From Collinsella sp. (lineage in GTDB: Bacteria; Actinomycetota; Coriobacteriia; Coriobacteriales; Coriobacteriaceae): a stretch of 64,000 bases of DNA. The stretch lies in assembly GCA_019414645.1 (NCBI GenBank), contig DXLP01000008.1, positions 1 through 64,000 of the forward strand, in the 5' to 3' direction. The notes below the pieces were generated by a model, which was not told where the DNA came from, did not search any database, and saw nothing but the letters and a program-made list of their open reading frames with translations. Shown here in pieces: positions 1 through 6,162 of this stretch; position 1 is the first letter of the stretch; each line of letters begins with the position of its first letter. The position numbers and the translations under genes were made by a program.

Positions 1-200
1 AAAATATAAATTGAATGCATGTCCTGACCGTAAACGAGCATATCAACAAACTGTCCGTTCAAATACGGTGACAGCGATGTCAGAGCATAGCTCACCAGAA
101 CCATGACCATCAGCATCTTTGCACCGCGGCATGACATCGTTGTTTTGACCACATGCCAGAACAACGCGCACTCGTCTCTTCGCCATTTGAATTGCATCAT
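1..200 (-). CDS. ABC exporter, N-terminal part (runs off window)
   Basis: Only the first 66 codons lie in the window. The start ATG at 200-198 shares its first base with the stop codon of the upstream methyltransferase (TAATG), so translation is probably coupled. The visible protein has a short basic/aromatic N-terminus, then a hydrophobic segment (about residues 31-50) followed by YLNGQFVDMLVYG. That resembles the first transmembrane helix and following loop of ABC exporters of the TM-ATPase fusion type (the N/GKFID-like motif). No ATPase motif can be seen because the gene leaves the window. Family assignment is inference from this short stretch. It is the last visible gene of a low-GC minus-strand operon. 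Confidence 0.5.
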   Translation of the reverse strand, partial: MMQFKWRRDECALFWHVVKTTMSCRGAKMLMVMVLVSYALTSLSPYLNGQFVDMLVYGQDMHSIYI

Positions 201-1297
201 TATATCAACCACGCCTCTGAACAGGGCCTTTTATTTGAGTTGTCAATTATATTCAACCCTCTATCCAAAGAACTGTCCTTTCGCAGCCGTAACACATAGT
301 AATAAACGCCTGCAGTGTGGTCATTTCGATAGAGTTCGTAAACATCATCAATTGCCTCATCTACTGATGTCCACCTTGTTGGATTAGCCAAATACGCACT
401 CCATGCAACACCCTCAACAAACGAAGAGCATGGATAGACCTCGTCATATCCCAGCAAAGACATCGTTCCCGACAACTCGCTGCTCATTATGTCTTGCACT
501 ATTGAGACTGCATCCAGACTGTCCTTATCAGCACAAGCCATCATTCCCACCATCAGCGCGGTACCATCATCGCTTAAATAATCAGGGAGCTTTTCGATAA
601 TCTCGTTGCTAACTCGGCATCCATCAAATCCCCCATCTCCGACAAAAGGATATTCAAGTCCATTGGGAATGGGGACCAGCGGAGGATTTGCAACAATATA
701 GTCGTATTTACTATCAGGTTCGAGCTTCTCATACAAATTCCCTTGAACCGTTTTTATCGCACCGTCCAGACCATTCAACTTGGAATTAAGCATGTTAGTT
801 ACACAAGTTTCGGCGTTTATCTCCACCGATGTAACCGTCATGCCACCCGCTGCCATGATCAGCGACTGAATCCCAGAGCCCGCACACAAATCAAGCCCCT
901 TCTTCCCGAGCTGAGGAGATAGCCGCCTGGCAAGTCCTAATGAATCTGGGCCGAAATATCTTTTAGGGTTTGGCTGCGGAGCATCCGCGACAATCCAGAC
1001 ACCTCTATATCGATTTAAAACCAGACCCGCTGAGTGGACAATCCCGTCCTCTAAAACAACGATGCCAGCGTCCACTAATAGTTTAATCAGCTCAATAAAT
1101 GGCTTCATTTCAGCTTGCGCTACAGACTCTCCAAGATACAGAAGCCTCACTAGTCCGCGATATTCTTGGTTTACTTTGCCTGATGCAAATAAGTGCTCAA
1201 CAAGATAGAACCTATCCCCCGCCACGGATATGCCCTCGAGTAAATCTGTTAAGCAAAGCCTATCAAATTCTATTGACAATTGGCTGCATTGGTCCAT
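200..1297 (-). CDS. HemK-like class I SAM methyltransferase
   Basis: 365 residues. The C-terminal half is a class I SAM methyltransferase: a GLDLCAGSGIQSL glycine loop (SAM binding) and the catalytic motif IVANPPLVPIP, the NPPY/NPPL type of HemK/PrmC enzymes that methylate amide or amino nitrogens. The roughly 120-residue N-terminal part resembles the substrate-recognition region of stand-alone family members. It overlaps an ABC-exporter gene downstream (TAATG) and lies 25 bp after a small membrane protein gene. The operon is visibly more AT-rich than the rest of the window. Release-factor methylation is unlikely given this context; methylation of an exported peptide or metabolite is inference. 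No precursor peptide gene is visible here. Confidence 0.7.
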   Translation of the reverse strand: MDQCSQLSIEFDRLCLTDLLEGISVAGDRFYLVEHLFASGKVNQEYRGLVRLLYLGESVAQAEMKPFIELIKLLVDAGIVVLEDGIVHSAGLVLNRYRGVWIVADAPQPNPKRYFGPDSLGLARRLSPQLGKKGLDLCAGSGIQSLIMAAGGMTVTSVEINAETCVTNMLNSKLNGLDGAIKTVQGNLYEKLEPDSKYDYIVANPPLVPIPNGLEYPFVGDGGFDGCRVSNEIIEKLPDYLSDDGTALMVGMMACADKDSLDAVSIVQDIMSSELSGTMSLLGYDEVYPCSSFVEGVAWSAYLANPTRWTSVDEAIDDVYELYRNDHTAGVYYYVLRLRKDSSLDRGLNIIDNSNKRPCSEAWLI

Positions 1298-1322
1298 TTT
1301 GTCGTCCAGCCATTTCCGCTGG

Positions 1323-1643
1323 CTATCGCCTCATAAACACAAACCTAACGAGCCGCACGAACGACAAAGAGGCCAAGCTGAACAGAAGTAGAACCAAAAC
1401 TTCAAAAACGCTGGTATTCCAATCGCGTACCCAGCCCTCTACCGCCCACAAGAAAAACAGCAGCCCCATCCATAACGTCACAGAAGAAATCAGCTTTGCG
1501 TAAGGGCGTATATCAATCTCGCTCTCCCTTTTTGTGACATCATATCCAGCAATTGAGCAGAGCCATCTTCCTCTTCGGTATTGGATTGAAAGGACAATCA
1601 AGGCAATCGAAGTCATCAAGCAAACAGCATCCTCTGTTTCCAT
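1323..1643 (-). CDS. Small membrane protein of the exporter operon
   Basis: 106 residues with three hydrophobic stretches (one near the N-terminus, two in the C-terminal half) and a basic C-terminus ending FMRR. I chose the ATG at 1643 rather than 1664 because AAAGGA sits at the right distance in front of it. It is the first gene of the low-GC minus-strand operon with the methyltransferase and ABC exporter. I do not recognise the family. Size and topology would suit an accessory or immunity membrane protein, but nothing in the sequence proves that. Confidence 0.55.
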   Translation of the reverse strand: METEDAVCLMTSIALIVLSIQYRRGRWLCSIAGYDVTKRESEIDIRPYAKLISSVTLWMGLLFFLWAVEGWVRDWNTSVFEVLVLLLFSLASLSFVRLVRFVFMRR

Positions 1644-1688
1644 AGAGTTTCCTTTGCTTTCCATCCTAGTTACGCATTCACAATCGAA

Positions 1689-1895
1689 TCAAACCAAGTA
1701 TGAATTACTCGATAGCAACCGCCTTAGTATAAACCATAGCCGCCGCAGCAGCCCGCCTTCCAAGGCCTCAAAGCTCGCCATCGAGGGCGACCCGCCCAGA
1801 CCCCTTACAATCTGCTCGCACGAGGCCCCGCACTCCAACATCCTCTGGACCGTATCCCGCTCGTACCTGGTGAGCGTGCCTGCCGTGGGCCCTCG
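1689..1895 (-). pseudogene. IS30-family transposase remnant (HTH part)
   Basis: In the minus frame ending at the TGA at 1691-1689, the translation contains LTRYERDTVQRMLECGAS followed by CEQIVRGLGGSPSMASFE. This matches the N-terminal helix-turn-helix of IS30 transposases (a pattern like LT..ER..I..ML..G.S...IA..LGRSPST..RE). The similarity stops at SFE and the frame runs to a stop after unrelated residues, so only the DNA-binding end survives. There is no start codon with a ribosome site and no DDE domain. It lies at the junction between the low-GC operon and GC-rich chromosomal genes. Confidence 0.6.
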
Positions 1896-1977
1896 GGGCC
1901 GGCATCGTGCCCCACGCCATCTGCCCGCTCGTGCGATAATCCTCTGCAGAAGTCACCGACAGCAGAGGGAGTTTGTG

Positions 1978-2601
1978 ATGAAGGTTCTTTTGGTCAATGG
2001 CAGCCCCAAGGCAAACGGCAACACGGCCCGCGCACTCGCCGAGGTCGCCGAGCAGCTCAACGTCGAGGGCATCGATACCGAGATGTTTCAGCTGGGCGCC
2101 AAGCCTATTCGCGATTGCATCGGTTGCGGCCAGTGTGGCAAACTCGATTGCCGCTGCACCTTTGACGACGACGTGGTCAACAAGCTGATTGCCGCCGCCG
2201 AGCAGGCAGACGGCTTTGTCTTTGGCTCGCCCGTCTACTACGCGCACCCCAGCGGACGCATCCTCTCGGCTCTCGACCGCGCATTCTATGCCGGCAGCAA
2301 GGCCTTTGCGCACAAGCCGGGCGCCGCTGTCGCCGTTGCCCGTCGCGGCGGCACGTCGACCACGTTCGATGTGCTCAACAAGTACTTCACCATCAACCAG
2401 ATGCCCGTGGTAGCATCCACCTACTGGAACAACGTCTTTGGTGCCATGCCGGGCGAGGCCGCCCAGGACGCCGAGGGCCTTGCCACCATGCGAAACATCG
2501 GCAAAAACATGGCCTGGCTCCTGCGTTGCATCGAGGCGGGAAAGGCCGCCGGCATCGAAGCGCCCCAGGCCGATCGCGCTAGGACCAACTTCATCAGGTA
2601 G
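1978..2601 (+). CDS. Flavodoxin-fold NAD(P)H-dependent reductase
   Basis: 207 residues. It begins VLLVNGSPKANGNTARAL, the FMN-phosphate-binding loop of the NADPH-dependent FMN reductase/iron-sulfur flavoprotein family. A cysteine cluster follows at about 48-60 (CIGCGQCGKLDCRC), a pattern seen in flavodoxin-like iron-sulfur flavoproteins. FVFGSPVYYAHPSG is the second flavin-contact region. The ATG at 1978 has GAGGGAG before it; the reading frame stays open upstream but that part is IS30 debris. Probable soluble cytoplasmic quinone/flavin reductase. The next gene starts 17 bp downstream, so they may be co-transcribed. Confidence 0.85.
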   Translation: MKVLLVNGSPKANGNTARALAEVAEQLNVEGIDTEMFQLGAKPIRDCIGCGQCGKLDCRCTFDDDVVNKLIAAAEQADGFVFGSPVYYAHPSGRILSALDRAFYAGSKAFAHKPGAAVAVARRGGTSTTFDVLNKYFTINQMPVVASTYWNNVFGAMPGEAAQDAEGLATMRNIGKNMAWLLRCIEAGKAAGIEAPQADRARTNFIR

Positions 2602-2618
2602 AACGGCGGAACATAGAT

Positions 2619-2960
2619 ATGAATATTCAAATTTTCGGGACTAAGAAGTCCTTCGATACCAAGAAGGCCCAGCGCTATTTTAAGGAGCGCCGCATTAAGG
2701 TGCAGTTTATTGACCTTAAGGAAAAAGAGATGAGCAAGGGCGAGCTCACGAGCGTGATGCAGGCGGTCGGCGGCATCGACAAGCTGCTCAACCCCAAAGC
2801 CAAGGACGAGGAGACGCTCGCACTCATCCAGCACCTCACCCCCAGCCAGCGCTTTGATAAGCTGCTCGAGAACCAGCAGGTTCTGGCCGAGCCCATCGTG
2901 CGCAACGGCAAAAAGGCCACCGTCGGTTATTGTCCCGACGTGTGGGGAGCCTGGGAGTAG
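2619..2960 (+). CDS. ArsC/Spx-like thioredoxin-fold protein
   Basis: 113 residues of the ArsC/YffB/Spx family (PF03960). The protein starts with a beta strand and FGTKKSFDTKKAQRYFKER, then a conserved LKEKEMSKGEL region. GGIDKLLNPKAKD and VRNGKKATVGY are the later conserved blocks. In many relatives the position of Ser11 is the redox cysteine; here the codon is TCC. No other cysteine lies near the active site, so reductase chemistry is doubtful. It follows the flavodoxin gene by 17 bp. Family membership is firm; activity is unknown. Confidence 0.85.
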   Translation: MNIQIFGTKKSFDTKKAQRYFKERRIKVQFIDLKEKEMSKGELTSVMQAVGGIDKLLNPKAKDEETLALIQHLTPSQRFDKLLENQQVLAEPIVRNGKKATVGYCPDVWGAWE

Positions 2961-3046
2961 CCTGTGTTATTTGTCGGCGCGTGGGTATAAGAGCAGGCGT
3001 TTGGCATAAGATTCAACTGTAAGCCATGTCTAACAAAGGAGGGCAC

Positions 3047-4177
3047 ATGCCCAACAAACCCGTGAAGATCATCATGCTTACCGGATACCTCGGTGCCGGC
3101 AAGACCACGCTGCTCAACCACATCCTCGCCAACGACGGCGGCATCCGCGCCGCCGTGATCGTCAACGATATCGGCGAGATCAACGTCGACGCCAGCCTCA
3201 TCGCCGACGGCGGCCTTTCCGAGACCGACGACCTTATCCCGCTCACCAACGGCTGCATCTGCTGCACGCTTTCGGACGATCTGGCCAACCAGCTGCAGGG
3301 CATCGCCGATTCGGGCAAGTTCGACTACATCATCATCGAGGCCTCGGGTATTTGCGAGCCCATCCCCATCGCCTACACCATCTCGAGCTTCTGCGACGAG
3401 GCCAAGGTGGGCGGCGAGCCCAAGCTCGCGCTCGACAACATCGTGGCCGTGGTCGACTGCGCCCGCATGTACGACGAGTTCAACGGCGGTCGCGACCTGC
3501 TAGCCGAGGATATCGACGAGGACGACATCGAGAGCCTGCTCATCCAGCAGATCGAGTTTTGCTCCACGCTGATTCTTAATAAGACTGACACCGTCACCCC
3601 CGAGCAGATTGCCGAGCTCAAAGCCATCGTGCGCAGCCTGCAGAAGGACGCCGTGATTGTCGAGGCTCAAAACGGCGAGGTCCCCATGGAGGAGCTGCTC
3701 GATACCGACCGCTTCGACTTTATGCGCGCCTACAACTCCGCCGCTTGGATCGAGGCCATGGAGCATCCCGAGGAGCACGATGACCCCGAGGTGCTCGAAT
3801 ACGACATCGAGACCTTTGTGTACTCGCGCCGCAAGCCGTTCGACCTGCAGAAGTTCACCGATTTTGTTGAGCAGGAGTGGCCCGACGAGGTCATCCGCGT
3901 CAAGGGTCCGCTGTGGCAGACCGGCAATCCGGACATGTGCTACATGTTTGAGCAGGCCGGCCACCAGATGCGCCTGATGGAGAACGGTCTGTTTGTCGAT
4001 TCTGCGCCCGAGGGCGAGAAGCAGAAGATTATCGACGAGAACCCCGAGATCATGCAGATTTGGGACGACGAGACGGGCGACCGCATGACGAGCCTGTGCA
4101 TCATCGGCCGTCATATGGACAAGGACGCGCTCATCGCCGCGCTCGATGCCTGCCTGACCGACTGGCACCGCGCCTAG
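3047..4177 (+). CDS. CobW/G3E family GTP-dependent metallochaperone
   Basis: 376 residues. N-terminal P-loop GYLGAGKT at 13-20, the metal-binding motif GCICC with cysteines at 70, 72 and 73, and the G-motif NKTD near 185. The C-terminal part is a CobW_C-type domain. G3E GTPases of this class deliver zinc or another metal to client enzymes. The ATG at 3047 is preceded by AAAGGAGGG; an upstream in-frame ATG at 3026 lacks such a site. A strong intrinsic terminator follows at 4215-4255, so the gene is probably monocistronic. The acidic region around 150-180 may also bind metal (inference). Confidence 0.9.
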   Translation: MPNKPVKIIMLTGYLGAGKTTLLNHILANDGGIRAAVIVNDIGEINVDASLIADGGLSETDDLIPLTNGCICCTLSDDLANQLQGIADSGKFDYIIIEASGICEPIPIAYTISSFCDEAKVGGEPKLALDNIVAVVDCARMYDEFNGGRDLLAEDIDEDDIESLLIQQIEFCSTLILNKTDTVTPEQIAELKAIVRSLQKDAVIVEAQNGEVPMEELLDTDRFDFMRAYNSAAWIEAMEHPEEHDDPEVLEYDIETFVYSRRKPFDLQKFTDFVEQEWPDEVIRVKGPLWQTGNPDMCYMFEQAGHQMRLMENGLFVDSAPEGEKQKIIDENPEIMQIWDDETGDRMTSLCIIGRHMDKDALIAALDACLTDWHRA

Positions 4178-4214
4178 GCTATCGAAGCGAGCATTTTCTG
4201 CCCACGTAACCGCC

Positions 4215-4258
4215 AAACCACCACGAAGGTGCCTGTGTCCCCTTCGTGGTGGTTTTTC
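4215..4258 (+). terminator. Intrinsic terminator after cobW-like gene
   Basis: The inverted repeat AACCACCACGAAGG / CCTTCGTGGTGGTT is followed by a T-run. Its apical part reads TGCCTGTGTCC, recalling the CTGTCCC loop of the hairpin repeats elsewhere in this window. Confidence 0.85.
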
Positions 4259-4278
4259 ATTCTGAGCCAAGGAGATTC

Positions 4279-4878
4279 ATGTTCAATATCGTGCTGTATG
4301 CGCCCGAGATTCCGGCCAATACGGGCAATATCGGCCGTACCTGCGTGGTCACCGGTACCCGCCTGCATCTGGTGGAGCCGCTGGGCTTTTCGCTCGATGA
4401 CAAGACGATACGTCGCGCCGGCCTGGGCTACTGGCAAAACTTGGACGTGACCACCTATACCGGCTGGAAGGATTTCCTTGCGTGCAACGGCCTCTCCTCC
4501 GCCGACGAGCGCCTGCATCTGCTGACCAAAAAGGCGCGCCGAACCTATGCGCAAAGTACCTACCGCGACGGTGATTATTTGGTCTTTGGCAGCGAGAGCT
4601 CGGGCATTCCCGAGCCACTGCTTGCCGCGGCGCCCGAGCGCTGTGAGCGCATCCCGATGCTGCGCGATTGCGACTCACTCGATAACGCCGAGGCTTGGGA
4701 AGCCCACGAGGAATCGCTCGGACATACCGAAGACAGCCACGAGGCCATCCTTCGGCAGGATATCTGCGGCAACTTCGTCAACCCGGACGACTACCGCATC
4801 AGCGCACTCAACCTCTCCAACAGCGCCGCCATCGTCCTCTACGAGGCCCTGCGCCAAACAGGCTTTCCGGGAATGTGA
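4279..4878 (+). CDS. trmL: tRNA (cytidine/uridine-2'-O-)-methyltransferase TrmL
   Basis: 199 residues, SPOUT superfamily. The start FNIVLYAPEIPANTGNIGRT is the TrmL signature, the middle has FGSESSGIPE (SAM-binding knot), and the end has ALNLSNSAAIVLYEALRQ. The enzyme 2'-O-methylates the wobble base of tRNA-Leu isoacceptors. The start at 4279 has AAGGAGA in front. It is about 40 residues longer than E. coli TrmL, mostly between the knot region and the NLSNS motif. The last residues and stop (GM-stop) are formed by the left arm of a hairpin repeat that begins at 4871. Confidence 0.9.
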   Translation: MFNIVLYAPEIPANTGNIGRTCVVTGTRLHLVEPLGFSLDDKTIRRAGLGYWQNLDVTTYTGWKDFLACNGLSSADERLHLLTKKARRTYAQSTYRDGDYLVFGSESSGIPEPLLAAAPERCERIPMLRDCDSLDNAEAWEAHEESLGHTEDSHEAILRQDICGNFVNPDDYRISALNLSNSAAIVLYEALRQTGFPGM

Positions 4879-4905
4879 CAAAGGAACTGTCCCTTTGTCA
4901 CATTC
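4871..4905. repeat. Hairpin repeat family A, copy 1
   Basis: Perfect inverted repeat: left arm GAATGTGACAAAGG, loop AACTGT, right arm CCCTTTGTCACATTC. It overlaps the trmL stop codon. Related copies lie at 6127, 9855 and 40443. Confidence 0.85.
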
Positions 4906-5021
4906 AAGCGCCGCGCCGATGGCGCACACGCCTAATTGATGCTCTAGATAAAGAGCCTCACTTTTAATCAGAATTAACTAAAGTAAAATGAAGTTAAACG
5001 GCGGTGTGAAAGGAGAGCCTT

Positions 5022-6122
5022 GTGGAATATCTCGAGAACCCGTTTACCCCCAGTTTTGGTGAGGTTCCCGCCCATCTCGCTGGCAGACAACAGATTATTC
5101 GGGATTTGGACCGTGCCTTCTTGAGCCAGCGCAGGCGCCCAGAATTGACCTCGATCTTCTCAGGCGCGCGTGGAACCGGTAAAACCGCTCTCATGTCGTC
5201 GCTCGCGACAAGGGCGGAATCCCACGGCTGGATAGCCGTAAAGACGACCGCGCTCCCGGGAATGCTTGAGGAACTCGAGTTCGGGGCGAAACGCGCCGCA
5301 GCCCATCTCATCGACCCGTCCAACCACTTCGAAGTCACCGGCCTCGGAATTGCACCGCTCGGCAGCATCGAGGTCAATCGTGTCCACGATGCCTCAACCT
5401 GGCGTTATCGCATGAGCGACATCATCGACCAGCTCAACGAGGCGGGCACCGGTCTGCTCGTCACGGTTGACGAGGTGGACCCGACACTCGACGAGATGAT
5501 TCAGCTCGCAGCGACGTATCAGCACTTTGTGACCGATGGGAAACGCGTCGCCCTGCTCATGGCGGGACTTCCCAACAACGTCTCGACGTTGCTGAACCAC
5601 AAGACGGTCTCGTTCCTTCGCCGCGCCCAACAATATCATCTGGGTCGCATTGCCGACTATGACGTACGCGAGGCCTTGATTCGCACGATCCAGGAAAACG
5701 ATCGCTTGGCAGATGCTGAGGGAATCGATAGAGCCGTTCGCTCGATCTCTGGTTTTCCCTTCCTATTGCAACTCGTAGGCTACCGTGCCTGGGATCTCAC
5801 AAGCGATTCGAAGGAGATCTCGTCACGCGACTTTGACCTGGGAATCAAAATCGCGCGCGACGAGATGGACAACCGAATCCTCGCGGCAACCTATCGGGAA
5901 CTCACTGCAGAGGACAAGCGATTCCTCATCGCCATGCTCGATGACGAGGAAGAGTCCACCACCGCTGACCTTGTCGAGCGCCTTAGGCGTTCGCCGCAGC
6001 AGGTCTCCCGCTACCGACGCCGCATGATAGACGCCGGCATCATCGGGGAGCGAGGACGAGGGCTCGTCGCATTTGAATTGCCATTCTTCCGCGACTATCT
6101 CTCCGCTCAGTGCGTGAAATAG
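5022..6122 (+). CDS. AAA ATPase with C-terminal winged helix (paralogue 1)
   Basis: 366 residues. Walker A GARGTGKT at 48-55, Walker B region LLVTVDEVD near 145, an arginine-rich segment VSFLRRAQQ near 195 (sensor/arginine-finger position), and a C-terminal winged-helix region (TTADLVERLRRSPQQVSRYR) reading DNA or a partner. This is the STAND/Orc1-like ATPase layout. GTG start with AAAGGAGA before it; the region upstream is AT-rich and promoter-like. It is paralogous to the gene at 8669-9787 (shared NPF.P..G..P..L.GR start, FLRRAQQ block and end). The biological role is not known. Confidence 0.75.
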   Translation: MEYLENPFTPSFGEVPAHLAGRQQIIRDLDRAFLSQRRRPELTSIFSGARGTGKTALMSSLATRAESHGWIAVKTTALPGMLEELEFGAKRAAAHLIDPSNHFEVTGLGIAPLGSIEVNRVHDASTWRYRMSDIIDQLNEAGTGLLVTVDEVDPTLDEMIQLAATYQHFVTDGKRVALLMAGLPNNVSTLLNHKTVSFLRRAQQYHLGRIADYDVREALIRTIQENDRLADAEGIDRAVRSISGFPFLLQLVGYRAWDLTSDSKEISSRDFDLGIKIARDEMDNRILAATYRELTAEDKRFLIAMLDDEEESTTADLVERLRRSPQQVSRYRRRMIDAGIIGERGRGLVAFELPFFRDYLSAQCVK

Positions 6123-6126
6123 GCAT

Positions 6127-6161
6127 CAATGAGGCAAAGGGACTGTCCCTTTGCCTCATTG
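6127..6161. repeat. Hairpin repeat family A, copy 2 (compensated stem)
   Basis: Left arm CAATGAGGCAAAGG, loop GACTGT, right arm CCCTTTGCCTCATTG. The loop matches copy 1 but the stem carries paired changes (GTGACA to GAGGCA, with the partner strand changed to match). It lies exactly between two convergent genes and probably terminates both. Confidence 0.85.
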
Positions 6162-6162
6162 T

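Noticed and set aside
1534-1977. N-terminal extension of the flavodoxin-like protein
   Set aside because: The in-frame stretch is IS30 debris and non-coding sequence; GAGGGAG lies before ATG 1978, and the family starts at that methionine.
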